Source of the DNA: Planctomycetota bacterium
Lineage (GTDB): Bacteria; Planctomycetota; Phycisphaerae; Phycisphaerales; Phycisphaeraceae
DNA: 64,000 nucleotides
Assembly (NCBI GenBank): GCA_024279865.1
Contig: JAJRRC010000008.1
Coordinates: forward strand, 1 to 64,000
Reading direction: 5' to 3'
Positions 35,185 through 42,081 of this stretch are shown here, piece by piece. The position numbers and the translations under genes are program-made. The notes beneath the pieces were generated by a model that was not told the origin of the DNA, ran no database searches, and saw only the letters and a list, made by a program, of their open reading frames with translations. Every line of letters begins with the position of its first letter. Positions within the stretch are counted from its first letter, which is position 1.

Positions 35185-36295
35185 GATAACTTTAAAAATG
35201 AATCAGGATTGTTTCATCAAAATCATGGCAGGTCGTCGTCGCGGAGCCGGTGCAGCAGTGGTCCGTGGCCTGATGAATGTGGGAACCCCCGGTTATCGAG
35301 CTGTGGTTTCAGTTCGCAATGGCATGTTTAATCAGGGTTTGCGAAAATCAACCCCCCTGGGCAAACCCACCCTCAGCGTGGGTAACATCACCACCGGCGG
35401 CACGGGGAAAACGCCCATGGTCTGTTACCTTGCCAATCAATTGATCGAAAAAGGCCTACGCCCAGCCGTGTTGATGCGAGGTTACAAGGCCACCAGTGAA
35501 CACGGTTCAGATGAAATGAATCTTGTTCAGTCCCAGTTGGGTGAGCGGGGGGTGGTGCATGCTGATCCCAGCCGGATTCAGGGCGCTCAAGCGGTGCTTG
35601 CAGAACATCGGCCTCTAGTGGATGTGTTTTTGTTGGATGATGGTTTTCAGCATCGTCAGGCAAAGCGGGATTTGGATTTGGTTTTGATTGATGCGGTGCA
35701 GCCGTTTGGCTTTGGACGCTTGTTGCCACGCGGTTTGCTACGGGAACCATTGGCCAACCTCCAGCGGGCTGATGCAATTATTCTCACCCGAGTCGATCAG
35801 GTGACCACGACCCAAAAACAACAGCTTGACGAGACCATTCAAAAAATCACAGGTCAACGGCCCATCGCCTATGTGTCTTATCCATGGGTGGGGCTTTTAG
35901 ATGCCAAAGGCCAAGAGCATTCACTTTCGATCTTGCGCGAACGTCCGGTGTTGGGAGCTTGTGGGATTGGGAATCCCCAGGCTTTTGAAGCGTCGCTTTG
36001 CGAGCATGCGTCCAAAGTCGTCGGCTGTGTCGTCAAGCCTGACCATCATGTGTGGACTCGCTCAGACATTGATGATTTACTTGATCAAGCCAAGGCCGCT
36101 GGCAATGCCCACGTGGTCATCACCGAAAAAGATTTCACCAAATTCCCCCCCCCGGAAATTTCCCCCGGAAGCTTGTCCTTGGGTGAATTTCAAGCCTCGG
36201 TTGGCTCGGTTTCGATCTTTCGGGCGCAGCAGGGGATTCATTTTGAGCGTGGCGAGGGGGCATTGGCTCAACTGATTGAAGATCGGATCATGTGA
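35183..36295 (+). CDS. lpxK: Tetraacyldisaccharide 4'-kinase
   Basis: 370 residues. LpxK phosphorylates the lipid A precursor at the inner membrane. Signatures are SVGNITTGGTGKTPMV (Walker A, residues about 67-82), RGYK, FLLDDGFQHRQAKRDLDLVLID and LLPRGLLREP, with VITEKDFTKFP near the end. After KFP the segment PPEISPGSLSLGEFQ is coded by R1 repeats, in a part of the protein that varies in the family. The start is uncertain: ATG 35183 has no ribosome-binding site, and ATGs at 35198 and 35225 are alternatives. Its presence indicates a lipopolysaccharide-bearing outer membrane. Confidence 0.9.
   Translation: MITLKMNQDCFIKIMAGRRRGAGAAVVRGLMNVGTPGYRAVVSVRNGMFNQGLRKSTPLGKPTLSVGNITTGGTGKTPMVCYLANQLIEKGLRPAVLMRGYKATSEHGSDEMNLVQSQLGERGVVHADPSRIQGAQAVLAEHRPLVDVFLLDDGFQHRQAKRDLDLVLIDAVQPFGFGRLLPRGLLREPLANLQRADAIILTRVDQVTTTQKQQLDETIQKITGQRPIAYVSYPWVGLLDAKGQEHSLSILRERPVLGACGIGNPQAFEASLCEHASKVVGCVVKPDHHVWTRSDIDDLLDQAKAAGNAHVVITEKDFTKFPPPEISPGSLSLGEFQASVGSVSIFRAQQGIHFERGEGALAQLIEDRIM
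36144..36183 (-). repeat. R1 repeats near the end of lpxK
   Basis: CCCCCCCCCGGAAATTTCC followed by CCCGGAAGCTTGTCCTTGGG; on the minus strand this is CCAAGGACAAGCTTCCGGGGG then AAATTTCCGGGGG. Confidence 0.7.
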
Positions 36296-36308
36296 AGGAT
36301 GATTCAGA

Positions 36309-36331
36309 TACGCAAGCTGTCAGCTTGTGGC
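36309..36331 (-). repeat. R6 hairpin repeat between convergent genes
   Basis: GCAAGCT (36312-36318), loop GTC, AGCTTGT (36322-36328), with GGCGATC after it. On the minus strand it reads GCCACAAGCTGACAGCTTGCG, as in the other R6 copies. It lies between the facing ends of lpxK and moaD and is fused directly to an R4 copy. Confidence 0.6.
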
Positions 36332-36388
36332 GATCACAACGCCAAGCCCTGAAGTCTTTCCGGGGACTGAAGAGCCGGATTCTTTTCA
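36332..36388 (+). repeat. R4 repeat
   Basis: GATCACAACGCCAAGCCCTGA then AGTCTTTCCGGGGACTGAAGAG and CCGGATTCTTTTC; it aligns with copies at 26582 and 53231. Confidence 0.6.
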
Positions 36389-36434
36389 GATGTGGTATGT
36401 GGATTGAGGGCGAGATTGTAAAAATGAACCGCGT

Positions 36435-36680
36435 TCATCCGCCTGAAACGGGCGGGATCAGGGCAACCTCATCTTCTTCGGTCAGAACGGTATCACGGCT
36501 CACATAAGCCATGTTGACCGCCACGGCTGCGGTGGGACGCATGGCCTCAAAGTCCGCATGCTGATTTTCCAATTCATCTAACAGTTGATTCACGGTGGAT
36601 CCTTCTGGAACCGTGAGGACCAAAGTCCGGGTGCCGAGACGCTGTGCCATGGCTGCAAAAAGATGAATGGTTAGTTGCAT
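36435..36680 (-). CDS. moaD: MoaD/ThiS-family sulfur carrier (molybdopterin synthase small subunit)
   Basis: 81 residues, normal length. A ubiquitin-like beta-grasp protein opening LTIHLFAAMAQRLG and ending DEVALIPPVSGG, whose C-terminal Gly-Gly is the thiocarboxylation site. PPVSGG is typical of MoaD. It donates sulfur to precursor Z in molybdopterin synthesis. No other moa gene is in the window. Confidence 0.9.
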   Translation of the reverse strand: MQLTIHLFAAMAQRLGTRTLVLTVPEGSTVNQLLDELENQHADFEAMRPTAAVAVNMAYVSRDTVLTEEDEVALIPPVSGG

Positions 36681-36871
36681 GTGGTTTTAAATCTCCTAAA
36701 TGAGAATTTAACAGCAGAAGGCCTTGTTTTCCACTTTGAACCAGCCGATACTCAACGATGGCAAAAGGGGTCCGGGAAAATTTGATCTATGTTTGTGGTC
36801 ATCCATTTCCCTTTTGATGATATTTTAATGAAGGCAATGAGGTTGCCTATATCAATAGGGTGGGTCCTGAT

Positions 36872-37276
36872 ATGAAGTTAAGCAAAACGTCTGCGCAAGC
36901 CGCTTTGGCGATGGGTATTCTTGCCAAGCAAGACAATGGGCAATTTCTTCAAGCACGTCAAATTGCAGAATACTTGGAAATCCAAACGGTCAGTGCGCTG
37001 AAAATTCTTCAGACGCTTGCCCGTCATCGTTTGATTGAAAGCCAGTTGGGTCGTCGTGGAGGCTATCGAATGCGAATTGCTCCGGACGATGTGACATTGC
37101 TTCAAGTGGTTGAAGCGATGGAAGGCCCGATTTGTGGCCATTTGCGGATGAAGTCAACACCCACGCTGATTGCGGGGGCTGTTGAGCGGCTTGGGAAGGT
37201 CTGCCAAGCTGCTGCGATGGCCATTCGGGAGCAATTAGCGACCACGACCATTGCAGATTTGCAGCACGCCAGCTGA
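36872..37276 (+). CDS. Rrf2-family transcriptional regulator, Fe-S cysteines incomplete
   Basis: 134 residues from ATG 36872; a GTG at 36860 is the longer alternative. Winged helix: SAQAALAMGILAKQ, ARQIAEYLEIQTVSALKILQTLARHRLIES and GRRGGYRMRIAPDDVTLLQVVEAMEGP are characteristic of Rrf2. Cluster-binding members have three Cys in the loop after this; here only two are visible (GPICGHL and KVCQAA), so a standard IscR/NsrR cluster is doubtful. Its target may be itself or the divergent moaD; no operator was identified. Confidence 0.85.
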   Translation: MKLSKTSAQAALAMGILAKQDNGQFLQARQIAEYLEIQTVSALKILQTLARHRLIESQLGRRGGYRMRIAPDDVTLLQVVEAMEGPICGHLRMKSTPTLIAGAVERLGKVCQAAAMAIREQLATTTIADLQHAS

Positions 37277-37452
37277 CGAAATCTCATCATTGTCTAAATA
37301 ATGTGTTAAAGCGTTGCTTGTGGTGATCCGATGATTGCTACTGAGAGATGCTTAATGATATTGCATGTCTAAAATTTGGAATTGGGTAGTGCCTTCGGAT
37401 GACAACGACCCCTTTTTTTTGCAAGAGGGTGTTCACAACCAGGAGACAGACA

Positions 37453-37956
37453 TTGGATCATTCTTACATTTTGCCGTTCATTAAATCCGTTAGCAATGTT
37501 TTTGAGACGATGCTTCAGACAAAGGTGAAGATTAGCAAGCCTGTTCTTAGGCAGCCCAATCAGCCTCGATTTGATGTTTCAGGGATCATCGGCATGTCAG
37601 GCGATGTGGAAGGAACCATTATTCTGAGCTTTCCGTCACCGGTGGCCATTGCTTGTGTCGCTAAATTTACAGGGATGGAGATGGCCACGGATGATGAAGA
37701 TTTTGCCGATGCCATTGGTGAACTGGTCAACATGGTTTCCGGAAGCGCCAAGGCAGAATTCCAAGGCAAGAAAGTTGCCATTACCTGTCCTTCGGTCGTC
37801 ATTGGGCCTAACCATGTGGTGTTCGGCAACCGCGATGTGGTGGGCATTAACATCCCCTGTGAAACAGAATTAGGCCATTTCATCGTCGAAATCGGCCTGA
37901 AGCAAGGTTCCGATGTCGCCAAGGAGACTCTTTCAGAAGTTTCCGGCGCTGCATAA
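37453..37956 (+). CDS. cheX: CheX-like chemotaxis phosphatase-domain protein
   Basis: 167 residues from TTG 37453, which has AGGAG 7 bases upstream; the open frame extends 18 codons further without a better start. The CheC/CheX/FliY fold is recognisable from ISGIIGMSGDVEGTIIL-like (here VSGIIGMSGDVEGTIILSF), the catalytic ExxN helix IGELVNMVSGSAK, and GINIPCETELGHFIVEIGL. CheX removes phosphate from CheY-P. It sits 21 bases before a FapA gene, a pairing that suggests a role in two-component signalling rather than classical chemotaxis, as no other che gene is nearby. Confidence 0.87.
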   Translation: MDHSYILPFIKSVSNVFETMLQTKVKISKPVLRQPNQPRFDVSGIIGMSGDVEGTIILSFPSPVAIACVAKFTGMEMATDDEDFADAIGELVNMVSGSAKAEFQGKKVAITCPSVVIGPNHVVFGNRDVVGINIPCETELGHFIVEIGLKQGSDVAKETLSEVSGAA

Positions 37957-37977
37957 AATCAACTCAAGAGGTGAGCT

Positions 37978-39429
37978 ATGGCCACCGATCTTATCGGTGA
38001 TAACCAGATGAAAGTTGTTTTAGATGCAGATCTTGCCTCTGCTCAACTGATTATCCCGGTCTCATTTATAACGGACCCCATGGCCAAACAGGCTTGTCAT
38101 GCCTGTTTGCGGGAATATGGCGTTGAACTGACTGAATCGGTCGTTGGGGCGGTGGATCAGCTTTTAACTCAGTCCGGTGATGACAAAGGCTTTTGCCGTG
38201 CGGTGGTGGCTCAGGCGCAGTTACCTGTTCATGGCACCGACGGCCGCATTCAATGGCTTATCGGCCAGCCCAAGGCCGAAGATGTCGAAGATGCTAACAC
38301 CCCAGATGGCAGCGACCAGTCTCACAACTATTACGAAGACAGCGTTTATCTCACCGTGACCAAAGATCAGGTCGTCGCTCATATCGATGATCCGGTTCTG
38401 GGTGTGGATGGCCGCGACGTCACAGGTAAAACCATTCCCGCCAAAAGTGGCCGTCCTTGTGAAATGACCTTTGATGACACGCTTTTTAAGGACGCCAAGG
38501 GCAATCTGATTGCTCAAAAAGAGGGCGTATTGGTCCGGTCTGCCGAGTCTGTGTGTATTCGTCAGTTAATCGAAGTGAAAGAATACGTCGATTTTTCCAC
38601 AGGGAATATTGATTTTACCGGGGATGTGTTGGTGCATGAAGGCGTCCGCGACTGCTTTATCATCAAGGCCGACGGCAATGTGGAAGTCAAAGGTTTGATT
38701 GAAGCAGCGACCATTGAAAGTGGCGGCGATCTGCGTGCCCTCGGTGGAATGGCTGGCCGCGAACGTGGGACGGTCCATGTCGGCGGTTCTCTTCATGCTA
38801 AGTATCTTGACAATGTCTATGGCGACATCGAACGCAATCTCTGCGTGCAGCGTGAAGTGATCAACTGCGAATTAATGACCCATGGGGATATTGATTCACC
38901 ATCGGGCTCGCTCATCGGCGGTCAACATACCGTGGCAGGCAAAATCACAGTCGAAACCATCGGCAGCCCTGCTGATGTGCGGACCAAACTGATCATTGGA
39001 TCGGTTCCCAAGTTGGACCCGATTGTTGAACAGCTCGAACCCTTTATTCAAAATCTGGAAGAAAAACGGCTGAAATTTGCAACTGAGCAACATGCAATCA
39101 GCCAAAGCGGCAAGAATATTCCTGCGGACCTCAAAGAACGCCAAACCGAATTGATGTTTGAACTGATGAATATTGATACGCCTTTGCAGAAAGCCAAGGA
39201 TGCTATTTTTCGCGTTCAAACCATGGCCGATCAGGCGCGTACCGTGCATGTCACCGTTTCCAAAATGCTCTTTGCCGGGACCGTCTTGGTTGTGCAAAAC
39301 GTTGGGTTCAAAGTTCGCACGGATTTGCGTGGCCCCGTGACGATTCTCAAAGAAAATGGGGATGTCGTCTATCGGCAAAATGACAAATCTAAAATGCTGG
39401 CGACCCTCAGTGATAACGTCAATGTTTGA
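37978..39429 (+). CDS. FapA/DUF342 domain protein
   Basis: 483 residues; GAGGTGA lies 4 bases before the ATG. The DUF342 core spans about residues 115-340: VLGVDGRDVTGKTIPAKSG, then a right-handed beta-helix-like stretch (IDFTGDVLVHEGVRDCFIIKADGNVEVKGLIEAATIESGGDL, GSLHAKYLDNVYGDIERNL, GSLIGGQHTVAGKITV). A coiled coil (residues 350-420, EQLEPFIQNLEEKRLKFATEQH) follows. FapA-type proteins are linked to cell-surface and signalling functions; the exact role here is unknown. It is coupled to cheX. Confidence 0.85.
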   Translation: MATDLIGDNQMKVVLDADLASAQLIIPVSFITDPMAKQACHACLREYGVELTESVVGAVDQLLTQSGDDKGFCRAVVAQAQLPVHGTDGRIQWLIGQPKAEDVEDANTPDGSDQSHNYYEDSVYLTVTKDQVVAHIDDPVLGVDGRDVTGKTIPAKSGRPCEMTFDDTLFKDAKGNLIAQKEGVLVRSAESVCIRQLIEVKEYVDFSTGNIDFTGDVLVHEGVRDCFIIKADGNVEVKGLIEAATIESGGDLRALGGMAGRERGTVHVGGSLHAKYLDNVYGDIERNLCVQREVINCELMTHGDIDSPSGSLIGGQHTVAGKITVETIGSPADVRTKLIIGSVPKLDPIVEQLEPFIQNLEEKRLKFATEQHAISQSGKNIPADLKERQTELMFELMNIDTPLQKAKDAIFRVQTMADQARTVHVTVSKMLFAGTVLVVQNVGFKVRTDLRGPVTILKENGDVVYRQNDKSKMLATLSDNVNV

Positions 39430-39544
39430 TATGGGTAAAGATCCTGTATGCGTCTGGACTTCCCGTCTCACACAGCCCTTTTAAATTCGGAGTGTTTAAA
39501 GCAATGCTTGAACCGTAAGCGGTCCGGGCGTATCATCTTAATTG

Positions 39545-39736
39545 ATGAATCGTTTGGTATCCATTTTGGTTTTACTATGGCTTGGCATCGCGCAGATCCC
39601 AGTGGCTTGGGCGCAGGATGAAATTGATAGCGCCCCGCAACGCAGTTATGGCTTTGGCTTGTTTGTGGCGTTCTTGTTTGTGGCCATGGTCTTTATCGTC
39701 AGTGTTTGGAGTTCCAAGCGATCCCATCAGGACTAG
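39545..39736 (+). CDS. Small membrane protein, unknown
   Basis: 63 residues. A hydrophobic N-terminal segment ending IPVAWAQ looks like a cleavable signal peptide, and a second membrane helix (FGLFVAFLFVAMVFIVSVW) ends in a basic tail (SSKRSHQD). There is no clear ribosome-binding site, so the call is moderate. It lies between fapA and operon B, 250 bases before the next gene. Confidence 0.55.
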   Translation: MNRLVSILVLLWLGIAQIPVAWAQDEIDSAPQRSYGFGLFVAFLFVAMVFIVSVWSSKRSHQD

Positions 39737-39988
39737 AGCACCGAACATTCAGGTATAGCGGCTTGGTGATCCGTGATCGCCTTGGCAACCTCGTTCATGT
39801 CGTTTCCCCAGTTGCAAGGCCGCTAGAAATGACCGTTAAACGCATTAAAAACCGCAACTTGCCCCAGGGCTCATGTGTTTAACCAAGTAGTCTCTCCTTG
39901 TGGAACCTGATTTGCCATTTCCCCGATTTGGATGGTTCCCTTGGCTTTTTAGAAATTTTTTCAGCTCTCAGAAATAGGAGATCGACGC

Positions 39989-40267
39989 ATGACCAAACGC
40001 TCCTTACCCGCATTGATTGCGATGAACGTGGTATTGCTATTGGCCTTGGTACTGATTTCATTGGCCCCAGCCCCAGCCATCGGCCAGGGGTTTGCCTCAG
40101 CACGCTATGTCATGGTCGCAGGACCGACCACCGGCCGAACAAAGCAGGATGTGATTTATATCATTGAAATGAATACCACCCGGGTTGTGGCTGCTTTTTA
40201 CAATGCCTCGGACAACACCTGGCAGGTGATTGACGGCACAAGCATGCTTGGTGCCATTCGCCGCTAG
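39989..40267 (+). CDS. Small membrane-anchored or secreted protein preceding operon B
   Basis: 92 residues with AGGAG at 39977-39981. Residues 8-33 are a signal peptide or anchor (ALIAMNVVLLLALVLISLAPAPAIGQG). The rest is short and beta-rich: DVIYIIEMNTTRVVAAFYNASDNTWQVID in the middle. The next gene has the same arrangement and a similar IxIIExxxxRLLxY...N pattern, so the two may be paralogues. Position just upstream of exbB suggests an accessory of operon B. Function not recognised. Confidence 0.65.
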   Translation: MTKRSLPALIAMNVVLLLALVLISLAPAPAIGQGFASARYVMVAGPTTGRTKQDVIYIIEMNTTRVVAAFYNASDNTWQVIDGTSMLGAIRR

Positions 40268-40301
40268 AACAACCCATACCAATAGACGAAGGGATTTTGC
40301 C

Positions 40302-40631
40302 ATGGATCGTACCCAACTAGCCTGCTACGGATTGCTTGCTTCAGCTTTTGTGCTGGGAGCTCTTTTACTCGTCCAACTCCAACATCGCAGTCTCACACAA
40401 GAGGCCAATGCCGCGATGGCGATGACCTCTGGCTCGGTCACTGCCATGACCGCGAGAACCCGGACCAATGAAGAATCGCTCTTCATTCTTGAAAGTTCCG
40501 CTCAGCGGCTGTTGATTTATCGAACCGATATCAGTCGAAACCAGCTTCGTCTGATGCAGAACATCAATCTGGCGAATATCTTCGGGGATATCTCCCGTGG
40601 TAGTGGCAGTAGCCGACGAACCTCTCGCTAA
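40302..40631 (+). CDS. Small membrane-anchored protein preceding operon B, possible paralogue of its neighbour
   Basis: 109 residues from ATG 40302. One membrane helix (YGLLASAFVLGALLLVQL, residues 9-26), a Thr/Ala/Met-rich spacer, then ESLFILESSAQRLLIYRTDISRNQLRLMQNINLANIFGDI and a basic Ser/Arg tail. The pattern LFILExxxxRLLIY resembles IYIIExxxxRVVAAF of the preceding protein. Function not recognised. Confidence 0.65.
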   Translation: MDRTQLACYGLLASAFVLGALLLVQLQHRSLTQEANAAMAMTSGSVTAMTARTRTNEESLFILESSAQRLLIYRTDISRNQLRLMQNINLANIFGDISRGSGSSRRTSR

Positions 40632-40890
40632 GGCTGATGAAACCAATTCTCGAGAGACTTTTTTGCGGCGCTTTAGAGCGTTGTATCGCTATTGTGGCGC
40701 GTTGAGAGACGCGCACCGTGTCATTTTTTGAAGCTCGGGGGACTCCACTGGGAGATTTTTTCGGGGGGGCTTTGTTGCAAGGTCCGGTTGGGGCCTTAAA
40801 ATGGTTCGCGGCAAGATGGCTGATGGGTTCCTTGTTCTTTGAAACATCCCACTTAGCTGTGAAGCGAATTCCCCAATGAGGTAACACATC
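40632..40890. other. Gap before exbB of operon B with an R1 block
   Basis: No gene seen. CGGGGGACTCCACTGGGAGATT followed by TTTTCGGGGGGGC (about 40737-40770) is a decayed R1 pair. AATGAGGTAAC just before 40891 may act as the ribosome-binding site of exbB. Confidence 0.5.
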
Positions 40891-41658
40891 ATGATGAATC
40901 GTAAATTGAGTCGTTGGCATCCTGTCACATGGGCAGCTGGAATGATGGGCTTGTTTTTATTCTGCGTGGGCCCTGGCGTGCTGATGGCGCAGGCAGCAGA
41001 AGGCAATGTGGCGGTGGACCCCGCGACTGGACAAGGGCCTACGATGATGGCCTTGTTCAACACCAGTCCCACGATCAACGGGATTATTATGTTGTTGTCG
41101 ATTATTGCTTTGTTGTTGTTCTTGTTTTTTCTGGTGACGGTGAACAGCTCGACGATGGCGCCCCATCAGTTGGTGGACAATATCAACAAGTTGGTGTTGG
41201 ATCGTAAATACGACGAGGCTGCGAAGCTTTGCCGTTCGAACGACAAAGTGTTCATCGCCAGTGTGATTCAGCGTTGCGTGGAAAACGCAGGCAAGCAACA
41301 TTCTGTCATCATGGACATGGTGGACACCGAAGGTCGCCGTCGCGCGGAAATTCTTTGGAACCGAATTAGTTATCTCGCAGACATCGCCAACGTCGCCCCC
41401 ATGCTGGGTCTGCTCGGCACGGTGGTGGGCATGATCCATGCCTTCTTCGCAATGAAATTTGAATCCCTCAGTGCCGAGTCAGGCATGTTGACCAGCAGCA
41501 TCGGTGCAGCCATGGCAACCACCATGTTTGGTCTGTCGGTGGGTATTTTGGCGACTGTGTTTTATTCCTTAGTCAAAGCACGCGTGACCAAGAACCTGGC
41601 CGTCGCGGAGCAGGTCGTTCATACCATTGCTGACCACATCAAGCGGGGTGACGCATGA
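40891..41658 (+). CDS. exbB: MotA/TolQ/ExbB proton channel protein (operon B)
   Basis: 255 residues (a second ATG follows at once). N-terminal signal-like segment (MMGLFLFCVGPGVLMAQAAEG, residues about 16-36), then helices TINGIIMLLSIIALLLFLFFLV, NVAPMLGLLGTVVGMIHAFF and IGAAMATTMFGLSVGILATVFYS. The last two carry the MotA_ExbB signature. It overlaps the following exbD by 4 bases. Compared with the ExbB of operon A it is a clear homologue but strongly diverged, so the two operons are not a recent duplication. Confidence 0.92.
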   Translation: MMNRKLSRWHPVTWAAGMMGLFLFCVGPGVLMAQAAEGNVAVDPATGQGPTMMALFNTSPTINGIIMLLSIIALLLFLFFLVTVNSSTMAPHQLVDNINKLVLDRKYDEAAKLCRSNDKVFIASVIQRCVENAGKQHSVIMDMVDTEGRRRAEILWNRISYLADIANVAPMLGLLGTVVGMIHAFFAMKFESLSAESGMLTSSIGAAMATTMFGLSVGILATVFYSLVKARVTKNLAVAEQVVHTIADHIKRGDA

Positions 41659-42077
41659 GTTTCGCCGCTGAAAGTCGTGATCGCGGGCGACCGGTTCTGC
41701 CTTTGGCGGGGATGGTGGATATTTTGTTTCTGTTGTTGGTCTTTTTTATGACCGCCTCGGCCTTTCGCCAGCAGGAACGACAAATCGACGTCTCCGTTCC
41801 CGATACGCAGACGGCCGTCCAGTCACAATCCAAAACCCCCATTGTTCTAACCTTGACCGCCAACGGCGAGATCTTTATCGGTGACCGTCAGTACACCTTT
41901 GACGCACTAGGCCAAATGCTGACCAAACTCGCCAAGCAGTTCCCTGATGAAGTGGTGCTGGTACGCGGGGACAAAGCCAGTAGCTTTGGCTTGGCGGTGC
42001 GGGTCATGGACATGGCACGGGCTGCAGGGCTGTACAACATCAGCATTGCAACGACCAAACTCCAAAGCGAGCTTTAA
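41655..42077 (+). CDS. exbD: ExbD/TolR-type biopolymer transport protein (operon B)
   Basis: 140 residues. Membrane helix LPLAGMVDILFLLLVFFMTASAF contains the conserved Asp; the periplasmic part (KTPIVLTLTANGEIFIGDRQYTFDALGQML, VVLVRGDKAS, MDMARAAGLYNISIAT) is a complete ExbD domain. Start overlaps the exbB stop (ATGA). Operon B has only this one ExbD, unlike operon A. Confidence 0.92.
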   Translation: MSFAAESRDRGRPVLPLAGMVDILFLLLVFFMTASAFRQQERQIDVSVPDTQTAVQSQSKTPIVLTLTANGEIFIGDRQYTFDALGQMLTKLAKQFPDEVVLVRGDKASSFGLAVRVMDMARAAGLYNISIATTKLQSEL

Positions 42078-42081
42078 TTTG

